DNA of 8,355 nucleotides from Candidatus Agrococcus pullicola. Its GTDB lineage: Bacteria; Actinomycetota; Actinomycetes; Actinomycetales; Microbacteriaceae. Of this stretch, positions 1 through 6,914 are shown piece by piece. Under the pieces are notes generated by a model. It was not told where the DNA came from and did no database searches. It saw only the letters and a list, made by a program, of their open reading frames with translations. The stretch is taken from assembly GCA_019115685.1 (NCBI GenBank), contig DXDC01000360.1:1-8355 (forward strand), written 5' to 3'. Each line of letters begins with the position of its first letter. The first letter of the stretch is position 1. Both the position numbers and the translations under genes were made by a program.

Positions 1-1998
1 ACAACGACAACGAAGCTCGCAGCAGAAAGCCGGACAAGGCTCCTCCTAAATCGGGAGGCCGCCTGCAGCGAGCCATCAAGGACGCCGCCAGCGCATCCAT
101 CCCCTCCCCCCCACCCGGGCCTCATCCCCGGAATCGGCGTAGAACGTACCGGCACCAAGTTCACGACGAACGTCGCCGTACTGGTCGGCGCAATCGCAGT
201 GACGCTCTCAGTCATCGTCTGGGCGTTCGTCGCACCGGATAACCTCGCAGAGGTCGGCACGGCTGCCCTGGCATGGGTCACGACGAACTTCGGCTGGCTC
301 TTCAGTGCTCTCGCCATCTCCATCGCGCTGTTCATGCTGGTCGTCGGCTACGGGCGCACCGGGGGCATCCGACTGGGTGCTGACGAAGAGAAGCCCGAGT
401 TCACGACCAGATCCTGGATCGCGATGCTCTTCGCCGCGGGCCTCGGCATCGGGCTGCTGTTCTACGGGCCGCTCGAGCCCCTCACCTACTTTCAGAGTCC
501 GGCGCCGAGTCAGGACGTCCAGGGCGGCACGGAAGCCGCCATCCTGCCGGCCTTCGGGCAGACCTTCCTGCACTGGGGTCCGATCGCCTGGTCGTTCTAC
601 GCGCTCGTCGGCGGCGCAATCGCCTACAGCGCCTACCGTCGCGGGCGAGCTCCCCTGATCTCCGCGCTCTTCGAGCCGGTCTTCCCCGGCTCGACCAACA
701 AGGTGCTCGGCAAGTTCATCGACTTCTTCGCGATCATCGTCACGCTGTTCGGCACCGCCGTCTCTCTCGGCATCGGAGCACTGCAGATCCAGAGCGGGTT
801 CATGTTCGTCACCGGTCTCGGACCGTTCGGCAATATGTTCCTGATCGGCGCCATTGCTGTTCTCGCCTCGCTGTTCATCGCATCCGCGGTGTCGGGTATC
901 AAGCGCGGCATCCGGATGCTGTCGAACGTGAACATGGTGCTCACCGGAGCGCTGGCGGTCTTCGTCTTCGTCGTCGGCCCGACCGTCTTCATCCTGAACT
1001 ACCTGCCCGCGTCGATGGTCGAGTTCGTCAAGCAGTTGGGGGCGATGCTGACGCTGAACGCGAGCCAAGGCCCCGAAGCGGTCGAGTTCCTCGGCGCCTG
1101 GACCACCTACTACTGGGCCTGGTGGGTCTCGTGGACACCCTTCGTCGGCATGTTCATCGCGAAGATCTCGCGCGGTCGCACGCTCCGCGAATTCGTCACC
1201 ACGATCGTCCTCGTTCCCTCCGGCATCGTGATCGGCTGGTTCGTGGTCTATGGTTCCACCGCGATCTTCATGACGATGAACGGCGAGGACCTCCAGAGCG
1301 GCGGTACGAGCGAAGAGGTGTTCTTCCAGCTGCTGCAACGGCTCCCCCTCGGCATGATCACCTCGGCGATCGCCATGGTCGCCGTGATCGTGTTCTTCGT
1401 CACGGCCGCCGACTCGGCGTCGATCGTCATGGCGTCGATGTCGCAGAGCGGGCGGCCGGAACCCGCGAAGTGGGTCACGGTTGTCTGGGGTCTTCTGCTC
1501 GCGCTCATCGCCAGCGCCCTACTCCTTGCGGGAGGGCAGGCGACGCTCTCGGGCCTCCAGCAACTGATGGTGGTGTCGGCGCTGCCGTTCGCGTTCGTCG
1601 TGATCGGGGTCATGATCTCGTGGGCGAAGGACCTGCGGACGGACCCGTACATCATCAGGCACCGTTACGCCCGTGCCGCGATCGCCCAGGGTGTTCGCCG
1701 AGGCATCGACGAGTACGGTGACGACTTCGTGTTCGGTGCGAGCGAAGTGCCGGCCGATGAAGGAGCGGGGGCAGGGTTCGACAGTGAGGATCCGGCGCTC
1801 ACCGAGTGGTACGTCGATGCTGCGACGGATGCTCTGTCGACTGTCACGAGCGAGGACGTGCGGCGCACGCTGGAGCCCGGCCGCATCCAGCCTCGCGGCG
1901 AGAACCAGCCTTCGCGAGCCGCATCCGGTGACGCAGCGCTCACGGTCGGTGAACGCATCGAGCATGAGCACGACGACGAGCACGACGACGCAAAGTAG
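1..1998 (+). CDS. BCCT-family transporter (BetP/EctP-like, glycine betaine or other compatible solute); 5' end outside window, probable frameshift near the N-terminus
   Basis: Secondary carrier of the betaine/choline/carnitine family, expected to import a compatible solute with Na+ across the cytoplasmic membrane. The continuous downstream frame includes a GTG at 199, and residues below count from it. Family marks: GIGLLFYGPLEPL near 83-95; SLGIGALQIQSG at 189-200; the Trp-rich helix WTTYYWAWWVSWTPFVG at 301-317 followed by SRGRTLREF at 324-332; FFVTAADSAS at 399-408. These resemble BetP more than choline or carnitine carriers, but the substrate cannot be fixed. About 12 hydrophobic segments are present, then a long cytoplasmic tail from about 475 ending in a His/Asp/Glu-rich stretch. 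The 199 start would cut into the first membrane helix, and the same frame upstream reads HPGLIPGIGV, so 199 is unlikely to be the real start. Further upstream the more protein-like frame is a different one (from base 3), joined at a C7 run at 106-112. The stop is TAG at 1996-1998. Family confidence is high; integrity is uncertain. Confidence 0.93.
   Translation, partial: TTTTKLAAESRTRLLLNREAACSEPSRTPPAHPSPPPHPGLIPGIGVERTGTKFTTNVAVLVGAIAVTLSVIVWAFVAPDNLAEVGTAALAWVTTNFGWLFSALAISIALFMLVVGYGRTGGIRLGADEEKPEFTTRSWIAMLFAAGLGIGLLFYGPLEPLTYFQSPAPSQDVQGGTEAAILPAFGQTFLHWGPIAWSFYALVGGAIAYSAYRRGRAPLISALFEPVFPGSTNKVLGKFIDFFAIIVTLFGTAVSLGIGALQIQSGFMFVTGLGPFGNMFLIGAIAVLASLFIASAVSGIKRGIRMLSNVNMVLTGALAVFVFVVGPTVFILNYLPASMVEFVKQLGAMLTLNASQGPEAVEFLGAWTTYYWAWWVSWTPFVGMFIAKISRGRTLREFVTTIVLVPSGIVIGWFVVYGSTAIFMTMNGEDLQSGGTSEEVFFQLLQRLPLGMITSAIAMVAVIVFFVTAADSASIVMASMSQSGRPEPAKWVTVVWGLLLALIASALLLAGGQATLSGLQQLMVVSALPFAFVVIGVMISWAKDLRTDPYIIRHRYARAAIAQGVRRGIDEYGDDFVFGASEVPADEGAGAGFDSEDPALTEWYVDAATDALSTVTSEDVRRTLEPGRIQPRGENQPSRAASGDAALTVGERIEHEHDDEHDDAK
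106..112 (+). other. Seven-C homopolymer at an apparent frameshift in the BCCT gene
   Basis: Upstream of this run the frame beginning at base 3 reads a charged, hydrophilic N-terminus ending in KDAASASIPSP. Downstream, the frame of the transporter proper reads HPGLIPGIGV. Removing a single C joins them without a break as IPSPHPGLIPGIGV. The alternative, the transporter frame running straight through from base 1, is also open but uses less typical codons (AGG twice, CTA, several ACA). By hand count, third-position GC over the first 34 codons is 24 of 34 for the base-3 frame and 21 of 34 for the base-1 frame, which is only modest support. The cause may be a sequencing or assembly error, a real mutation, or slippage. 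Confidence 0.6.
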
Positions 1999-2033
1999 CC
2001 CAGTACGATGCGGGGACTGCCTCCGAACAGCAG

Positions 2034-2942
2034 CTACTGCTGCGGCGGATACTGCGGCGGGGGCCCCTGGGGTGGTTGCCCCTGCGGTGGCTGACCCGGG
2101 GCACCGTACGTGGGGCCCTGCTCAACCGGTGCCGCAGCCGGGTAGCCGGGGGCGGGGTATCCGGGCGGGTACCCCTGGTGATGCCCTTGGGGATTACCGT
2201 AGTGCGGAGCGGGAGGAACCGGGGGTTTCGGCCGCGCCGCCACCTCATCGTTGCGCTGATTCCAGACCAGCAGCAGAAGGATGCAAGCCGCGAGCGCCGC
2301 GAGAATCACCACGGCCACGAGCGAGCGCCAGTACCAGTCACCGACGTTCACGCCGAATCGCTCCAACGGCAGATGCAGTGTCATCAGGACGCCCGCCAGG
2401 GCGATGAGCCCTGCTGTGACGAACCCGAATCCGCGGCCGATCGCGAGCTTCATGCGCTCGCCGCTCGTGAGCACCAACCACACAAGACCCCATACGGCCC
2501 GTGTGGTGAGCACGATGTAGGGGACCTGATACCAGAGATCCCATACACCGTAGTCGTATCCCGAGCGATCGACCGAAAGGGAGATCCAGATCGTCAGCAT
2601 CAAGACGATGATCATGTATCCGTTCGTCGCGGTACCGATCACAAGTGGCCGGGATGAGGATCTGCTGAGCGTGAGGTCCAGCGCAAGCAGCCCGGTGAAC
2701 GCGACGAAGCCGACGACTGTCCAGAAGACACGAGGACCCTGCGAGGCGATCTCGCCGGTGAAGACCAGCACGATCGCGAGTATCGCGACGAGTACCAGCA
2801 GAGCAATGCCCGTGAACAGGGCCGGATGCAGACCCAGGATCTTCGGTTTGCGCTTGGGAGGCTCCGCCTGCCGATAGTCCATAGCCTGCTCATCTCCAGG
2901 CGCGTTCGCCTGCGGAACTTGCGATTGCTGTTCGTTGGACAC
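2034..2942 (-). CDS. Hypothetical six-helix membrane protein with Pro/Gln/Gly/Tyr-rich C-terminal tail
   Basis: I do not recognise a named family. With a GTG start at 2942 the protein has 302 residues: a short hydrophilic N-terminus rich in Gln and Lys/Arg, then six hydrophobic segments at about 42-64, 74-94, 107-126, 139-161, 173-195 and 203-230, then a cytoplasmic-looking tail of about 70 residues dominated by Pro, Gln, Gly and Tyr (GYPPGYPAPGYP, then GQPPQGQPPQGPPPQYPPQQ at the very end). The start was chosen because AGGAGG (2954-2949 on this strand) sits six bases before the GTG; the longer open frame to 2978 adds residues without a ribosome site. The gene lies 105 bases after zur on the same strand and converges with the BCCT gene, their stops 35 bases apart. 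It could be read through from the zinc operon or have its own promoter; the sequence does not settle this. No catalytic motif is visible. Confidence 0.85.
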   Translation of the reverse strand: MSNEQQSQVPQANAPGDEQAMDYRQAEPPKRKPKILGLHPALFTGIALLVLVAILAIVLVFTGEIASQGPRVFWTVVGFVAFTGLLALDLTLSRSSSRPLVIGTATNGYMIIVLMLTIWISLSVDRSGYDYGVWDLWYQVPYIVLTTRAVWGLVWLVLTSGERMKLAIGRGFGFVTAGLIALAGVLMTLHLPLERFGVNVGDWYWRSLVAVVILAALAACILLLLVWNQRNDEVAARPKPPVPPAPHYGNPQGHHQGYPPGYPAPGYPAAAPVEQGPTYGAPGQPPQGQPPQGPPPQYPPQQ

Positions 2943-2948
2943 GGTCAC

Positions 2949-2954
2949 CCTCCT
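2949..2954 (-). promoter_or_regulatory. Ribosome binding site deciding the start of the six-helix membrane protein
   Basis: AGGAGG on the - strand, six bases before the GTG at 2942. Another GTG, two codons upstream at 2948, directly abuts this site and is too close to use, so 2942 is preferred. Confidence 0.75.
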
Positions 2955-2970
2955 TTGCCCTTCACGAAGT

Positions 2971-3012
2971 CGATCCACCGGATCGTCTTCTTACTGTGCA
3001 CCGGTTTGGTGC
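2971..3012 (-). repeat. Two small inverted repeats downstream of zur (possible weak terminator)
   Basis: Two short perfect inverted repeats lie in the zur-membrane protein gap. On the - strand the first met is GCACC / AAACC loop / GGTGC (3012-2998), and the second is CGATCC / GGT loop / GGATCG (2985-2971). Neither is followed by a T run on the - strand, so a classical rho-independent terminator is not supported. A T-rich TCTTCTT follows the second repeat on the + strand, but no + strand gene lies upstream to need it. They may act as a tandem-hairpin terminator, transcript-stabilising structure, or nothing. Confidence 0.3.
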
Positions 3013-3047
3013 GAAACGGCTGGAAACTTCGGGCCGGAGCGCTGGAT

Positions 3048-3446
3048 CTACTCCGCTTTTCGTCGACACGCTACGCAGACGCCGAACACGTCGACGACGT
3101 GGCTGGCATCCGTGAATCGGTGTTCGCTCGCGACCTCACGCGCCCACTGCTCGACCACTTTGGCTTCGATCTCAACCGTGAGACCGCAACTGCGGCAGAT
3201 GAGGTGGTGGTGGTGCTTCGGAGAGCACGCGCGATACAGCTGCTCACCTTCCGACTGCAACGAGTCGGCATCCCCGTGCTCGGCGAGCGTCGCCAGCGCA
3301 CGGTAGACCGTTGTGAGCCCGATCGGCGAACCGGTGTCGCGCATACGGGCGTGCAGGGTCTGTGCCGAGACGAACTCTGCTGTCGCCTCGAGCGCTTCCT
3401 GCACGGCAGCGCGCTGCCATGTCTTGCGTCGTTGTGGTTGGCTCAC
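3048..3446 (-). CDS. zur: Zur, Fur-family zinc uptake repressor
   Basis: Zinc-responsive transcription repressor of the Fur family, 132 residues, the usual size. The N-terminal winged helix covers about 8-73, with the recognition-helix region GLTTVYRALATLAEHG at 43-58. The C-terminal dimerisation and metal domain carries HHHH at 78-81 and two CXXC pairs, C84/C87 and C124/C127, the expected structural zinc site of four Cys; further His residues at 109 and 116 could join regulatory sites. HHHHLICRSCG and the late Cys pair match actinobacterial Zur rather than the iron sensor Fur or the Mn sensor Mur. The start is a GTG at 3446, preceded by AGAGG four bases away and only 12 bases after the second permease stop, so zur is the last gene of the zinc operon. 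A Zur-type operator before znuA means Zur should repress the operon and its own synthesis. The specific call rests on context and motifs together. Confidence 0.93.
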   Translation of the reverse strand: MSQPQRRKTWQRAAVQEALEATAEFVSAQTLHARMRDTGSPIGLTTVYRALATLAEHGDADSLQSEGEQLYRACSPKHHHHLICRSCGLTVEIEAKVVEQWAREVASEHRFTDASHVVDVFGVCVACRRKAE

Positions 3447-3458
3447 GGTGCCTCTACG

Positions 3459-4280
3459 CTACCGCGAAAGGGCGTTGCTGGCACGCCGCCCGCCCCGTAT
3501 GCTGCGGAAGGGCACGAGCGACACGGCGAAGCACGCCGTCGCAACCAGCGTGATGGCTCCTCCCGCCGAGATCTCCAACGCCCGCGACAGCAGCAGACCG
3601 GTGACACCGCTGAAGATTCCGAGCACGGGCGCGAGTACGAACATCCCGGTCACCGTGCGGGTGAACTGCTGCGCCGCTGCCGCGGGTGCCACGATGAGCG
3701 CAACAGACAGGATGGCGCCGACAACGGGCATGAGCGTCACGACCGTCGCCGCGATCAGGGTCAGTGTGAGCGCCTCGATTCGCCAGCCGCGCATCCCGGC
3801 GGCACGGTAGGCGTCCCGGTCGAAGCTCTCGAACAGAATCCTGCGCCCGTAGACGACGATCACCGTCACCGCGAGCAGCAGCACCGCAGCCGTCAACGTC
3901 AACTGCGCCAGATCGGTTGCGAGAATCGAGCCCGTCAAGAACGACTCGACATTGATCGGCACACTCGAAATCGACTGCAGCAGAATGCCGAGCGCGAAGC
4001 CGGTTGTGAGCATGATGCCGGAGGCTACCGAGGCACCCTGGGCTCGTATTCGGCCGATCGCGGTCGCGATGCCGACCAGGCCGAGCGAGCCCACGGCAGC
4101 GCCGACAACGGGAGGGATGCCCAGTAGCGTTGCCGCGATCGCGCCGGGAAACGTCGCGTGCGTGAGTGACATCGTGAAGAACGCGCGCTGCCGCACGACG
4201 ACAAGAACACCGACAAGGCCCGCGAGCGCGCCGGCCAGCACCGCCTCGATGACGGCCCTGGTGAAGTAGGTCAGTTCCAC
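3459..4280 (-). CDS. znuB: Second zinc ABC transporter permease (ZnuB-type)
   Basis: Integral membrane subunit of a cluster-9 metal ABC importer, 273 residues with seven to nine hydrophobic helices. Family marks: LTHATFPG at 39-46; the ATPase-coupling region FDRDAYRAAGM at 153-163; VGAILSVALIVAPAAAAQQ at 187-205. It is clearly a paralogue of the permease just upstream (LTHAVFPG and VGTLLVLAVLIVPGAAARL there) but diverged along its whole length, so this is an old duplication and the pair probably forms a heterodimeric channel. The GTG start at 4280 follows GGGGAGG (4295-4289) by eight bases and comes two bases after the first permease's stop. The open frame to 4607 runs back inside that gene and has no separate support. 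With no second ATPase gene present, both permeases presumably share ZnuC. The basic C-terminus (SIRGGRRASNALSR) is probably cytoplasmic. Which of the two permeases deserves the plain name znuB cannot be decided here. Confidence 0.92.
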   Translation of the reverse strand: MELTYFTRAVIEAVLAGALAGLVGVLVVVRQRAFFTMSLTHATFPGAIAATLLGIPPVVGAAVGSLGLVGIATAIGRIRAQGASVASGIMLTTGFALGILLQSISSVPINVESFLTGSILATDLAQLTLTAAVLLLAVTVIVVYGRRILFESFDRDAYRAAGMRGWRIEALTLTLIAATVVTLMPVVGAILSVALIVAPAAAAQQFTRTVTGMFVLAPVLGIFSGVTGLLLSRALEISAGGAITLVATACFAVSLVPFRSIRGGRRASNALSR

Positions 4281-4282
4281 CG

Positions 4283-5131
4283 TCAACGCCTCCCCGATCG
4301 GAGGAGCAGACCGTAGAGCGCGAGAAGCAGCAGATAGACGGCGATCATCGTCAGGGCGACAACGCCGCCGGGGGCCGCCTGCACGCCGAGGTCCATCGAC
4401 AGCTGCCACGCGAAAACCAGCCCCATCACGGACGTGACGATCGCGAATGCCGTCGCAACGATAACGGCGCTGCCGATGCGCGGTGCGACGAGTCTCGCTG
4501 CGGCACCCGGCACGATCAGAACCGCCAGCACGAGCAGTGTTCCGACGGCCGCCGAGGCGGCCACGACAACGAGTACGACCGCTGTGTTGAGCACGACATC
4601 GAGCCATGCCGAGCGCAGGCCGGACGCTCTCGCCCCGTCATCGTCGAACGCCCTGAACACCTGCTGTCGCCAGGTCACGGCCACTGCCAGAACGGCAAGC
4701 GTCACCAGCACCGACGTCACGGTGATCTGCGAATCCGTGATCGACAGCAACCGCCCGAACAGCATCTCGCTCAATTGGCCGCTGTAGCCCTGCTGTGTGG
4801 AGACGAGAATCACACCGATCGAGAAGAACGCGGTGAGCAGAATCGCGATCAGGTTCTGATCGCCGACGCCGCGCCGTTGCAGCAGCGTGAGCAACACCGC
4901 GGACAGGAGTGCGATCACGAGCGCGCCGGGCAGCAACCCCGGTTCACCGGCAGCCAGGAACCCCAGCACGAGCCCCGGAAACACGGCGTGTGTCAGCCCA
5001 TCGGTCAGGAACTCCAAGCGGCGCAGGTTGATCATGACACCGACCGTGCCGGCCGCGACGGCGAGCACCAGCAGCGTTACCAGCGCGCGCAGCATGAACG
5101 GCAGCTGGAACGCGTCCAGCAGCTCGGTCAT
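4283..5131 (-). CDS. znuB: First zinc ABC transporter permease (ZnuB)
   Basis: Membrane subunit of the zinc importer, 282 residues, typical for the ZnuB/MntB family. It has hydrophobic segments throughout, starting at about 14-35. LTHAVFPG at 46-53 is a strong family signature. FDDDGARASGL at 162-172 is the likely cytoplasmic loop contacting the ATPase, and VGTLLVLAVLIVPGAAARL at 196-214 is the conserved late helix. The ATG at 5131 overlaps the znuC stop as ATGA, with GGAAG a few bases upstream, indicating translational coupling. The stop at 4283 is two bases from the next permease's start. Metal preference within this family is not readable from the permease; zinc is inferred from the His-rich ZnuA loop, Zur and the operator. 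Confidence 0.94.
   Translation of the reverse strand: MTELLDAFQLPFMLRALVTLLVLAVAAGTVGVMINLRRLEFLTDGLTHAVFPGLVLGFLAAGEPGLLPGALVIALLSAVLLTLLQRRGVGDQNLIAILLTAFFSIGVILVSTQQGYSGQLSEMLFGRLLSITDSQITVTSVLVTLAVLAVAVTWRQQVFRAFDDDGARASGLRSAWLDVVLNTAVVLVVVAASAAVGTLLVLAVLIVPGAAARLVAPRIGSAVIVATAFAIVTSVMGLVFAWQLSMDLGVQAAPGGVVALTMIAVYLLLLALYGLLLRSGRR
4289..4295 (-). promoter_or_regulatory. Ribosome binding site for the second permease
   Basis: GGGGAGG on the - strand, eight bases before the GTG at 4280, inside the last codons of the first permease gene. It overrides the much longer open frame and an in-frame TTG at 4286 that would sit too close to it. Confidence 0.65.
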
Positions 5132-5916
5132 CCCGCTTCCGTTTCGTGGCCGTGGTGCGGATGCTCGCTCGCGTGATGCTCGGCGGTCGTGAGCGTGTGG
5201 CCGTCGATTTCAACGGCCTCGCGATCGAAGGTGCGCTGCACCTGCTCGAGCGTGAGTACGCACTCGGTTTCGTCGAACGCGATCTGTTCGCCGTTGACGA
5301 GCAGCGTCTTCTCGGTCGCTGATCTGGCGAGGTCGAGGTCGTGCGTCGTGATGATCATCGCAACGCCCTCGTGCTTGAGCCGGCGCACGATCTCGAGCAG
5401 TTTGCCTCGGCTTTCGGAGTCCAGCCCGTTGAACGGTTCGTCGAGCAGGAGCAGCGAGGGCCCTGCCGCGATTGCCCTGGCCAACAGCCCGCGCTGGCGT
5501 TGTCCGCCCGATAGCTCGCCAAAGCGCTGCTTGCGCTGCTCGGTGAGGCCGACGGTCGCTAGCGCGTCTCGCACCGCGTGCCGATCATCCCGAGACGGCC
5601 AGAGGAAGCCCCGTTTCGGCACCCGTCCCATCATGACGACCTGTTCGAGCGAGACGGGGAAGTCGCGGTCGACGCCCTGGTGCTGCGGCAGCAGACCGAC
5701 GCTCCCCTTGCCGGTCGGCACGGTAAAGCGCTCGGACCGATGCTTCACCGTGCCGAGGATGCCGGCGAGGAGTGTCGATTTGCCGGCGCCGTTCGGGCCG
5801 ATCAGCGACACCGCCTCGCCCGCGTGCACGTCGAACGACACGTGCGTGAGCGCCGGTTTGCCGTTGTAACTGAAGCTCGCGTCGCGGATGCTGACGATGG
5901 GTTCTTGCGTGCTCAT
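5128..5916 (-). CDS. znuC: Zinc ABC transporter ATP-binding protein (ZnuC) with His-rich tail
   Basis: ATPase that powers the two permeases, acting as a dimer on the inner face of the membrane; 262 residues from the ATG at 5916. All catalytic parts are present and in order: Walker A GPNGAGKST at 40-48, Q-loop Gln78 in LLPQHQ, ABC signature LSGGQ at 135-139, Walker B LLLLDE at 155-160 with catalytic Glu160, D-loop GLD at 164-166, and switch His192 in TTHDLDLA. FPVSLEQVVMMGR at 86-98 is typical of metal-importer ATPases. The last 20 or so residues are His-rich (AEHHASEHPHHGHETEAG), which could bind zinc. The ATG overlaps the znuA stop as ATGA; the open frame extends upstream to 5958 but only within znuA. 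Its own stop overlaps the znuB start in the same way. Confidence 0.95.
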   Translation of the reverse strand: MSTQEPIVSIRDASFSYNGKPALTHVSFDVHAGEAVSLIGPNGAGKSTLLAGILGTVKHRSERFTVPTGKGSVGLLPQHQGVDRDFPVSLEQVVMMGRVPKRGFLWPSRDDRHAVRDALATVGLTEQRKQRFGELSGGQRQRGLLARAIAAGPSLLLLDEPFNGLDSESRGKLLEIVRRLKHEGVAMIITTHDLDLARSATEKTLLVNGEQIAFDETECVLTLEQVQRTFDREAVEIDGHTLTTAEHHASEHPHHGHETEAG

Positions 5917-6908
5917 TGCAGTACGTCGGGAAGCTCGGGAGCCTCTCCGCCTCCCCACGCTTCGACCATGAGGCGCGTGTTGTGGATCTGGCTGCCGATG
6001 TAGGTCTCGCCGGGTGAGCCCTCGGCACCCAGCGAGTCGGTGTAGAGCGACTCCTCGCCCGAGTACACCTCGACGTCGGCTTCCTCAGCGATCGTGTTCG
6101 CGAGATCCGCCGGCAGCTGCGATTCGGAGAAGATCGCACGTGCGCCGGTGTCACGGATGTCTGCGACGAGTCGGTCGATGGCCGCGGCACTGACTTCGGC
6201 GTTGTCGTCGAACGACGGAAGGAGGCTGCCGACGACGGCGATGTCGTACGCCTCCGCGAGATAGTGGAAACTGTCGTGACTCGTCACCAGCAGGCGGTCC
6301 TCGACGGGTACCTGCGCGAAGGCATCTCCCATCCACTGCTGCAGCGCTTCGAGCTGCTCCACGTAATCATCGGTGTTCTCGCCGATGGTCGCGGCGTTGC
6401 CTTCATCCAGCTGTGCGAGCTGATCGCCGATGGTTTCGGCCATGACGATGACGTTGGCCGGATCGGTCCAAAGATGCGGGTCGGCTTCGTGATCGTGGTC
6501 GTCTTCCCCGTGATCTTCGTGGTCTTCGTGGTCACCGGAGAGCTCGATCCCTGCCGACGCATCGATCATCACGCCGTCGAATCCGCTCGACTCGAGTACC
6601 GGGGCGAGCCAGTCCTCGAGTCCGGCACCGTTCATGACCACGGCATCCGCCCGAGCGAGTGTCTGCAGGGATGCCGGGGTCGGGTCGAAGCCGTGCGCGG
6701 AGGCTCCCGGCTGCAGCAGCTGCGTGACGTTCGCATCGTCACCCGCGATGGTGCGCGCGATGTCGCCCATCTGCGTTGTCGTCGCCACGACGTTCAGACC
6801 ATCACCGCCGTTCTCGCCGTCGCCCGCTGACGAACACGCGGTCGCGGTCAGCGCGATTGCGCCCGCGATGCCGAGGGCGCTGAGCAGTGTTCTTCGCGTC
6901 GAGTGCAT
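5913..6908 (-). CDS. znuA: Zinc-binding lipoprotein ZnuA, substrate-binding component of the importer
   Basis: Extracellular, membrane-tethered metal-binding protein of cluster 9, 331 residues. The N-terminus is a lipoprotein signal: MHSTRR, a hydrophobic stretch at about 8-20, then TATAC with the lipidated Cys at 25. Probable metal ligands are His72 in SAHGFDPTP, His145 in DPHLWTDP, His211 in TSHDSFHYL and Asp291 in LYTDSLG, the usual pattern of the family. Between the first two lies an acidic His-rich loop at about 126-145 with repeated DHE/DHG/DHD units, typical of zinc rather than manganese binders. It is the first gene of the operon; its stop overlaps the znuC start (ATGA). The ATG at 6908 is supported by the signal peptide, and has no Shine-Dalgarno sequence upstream. 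The promoter spacing puts the transcript start at or beside the ATG, so translation is probably leaderless. Confidence 0.95.
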   Translation of the reverse strand: MHSTRRTLLSALGIAGAIALTATACSSAGDGENGGDGLNVVATTTQMGDIARTIAGDDANVTQLLQPGASAHGFDPTPASLQTLARADAVVMNGAGLEDWLAPVLESSGFDGVMIDASAGIELSGDHEDHEDHGEDDHDHEADPHLWTDPANVIVMAETIGDQLAQLDEGNAATIGENTDDYVEQLEALQQWMGDAFAQVPVEDRLLVTSHDSFHYLAEAYDIAVVGSLLPSFDDNAEVSAAAIDRLVADIRDTGARAIFSESQLPADLANTIAEEADVEVYSGEESLYTDSLGAEGSPGETYIGSQIHNTRLMVEAWGGGEAPELPDVLQ

Positions 6909-6914
6909 GCAGTA

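Noticed and set aside
208..1338. Long - strand open frame (376 codons) inside the BCCT gene
   Set aside because: Its composition is dominated by Arg, Asp, Glu and His, as expected for the antisense of a hydrophobic GC-rich gene; the + strand protein is an unmistakable BCCT carrier.
2011..2025. Possible bidirectional terminator between the convergent BCCT and membrane protein genes
   Set aside because: The pairing is a five-base-pair stem including a G-T pair, with no T run on either side; too weak to call.
2943..3047. A separate promoter for the six-helix membrane protein
   Set aside because: I scanned the - strand of the gap and found no -35/-10 pair with reasonable spacing, although a weak promoter cannot be excluded.
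2826..4127. Long + strand open frame of 433 codons antisense to zur and the second permease
   Set aside because: It crosses two well-supported genes and a gap on the other strand, has an Arg/His-rich composition typical of a GC-rich antisense shadow, and shows no recognisable domain.
4281..4607. 109-codon N-terminal extension of the second permease
   Set aside because: It overlaps the first permease in another frame, reads as Arg-rich nonsense, and a good ribosome site with GTG at 4280 starts the protein exactly where family homology begins.
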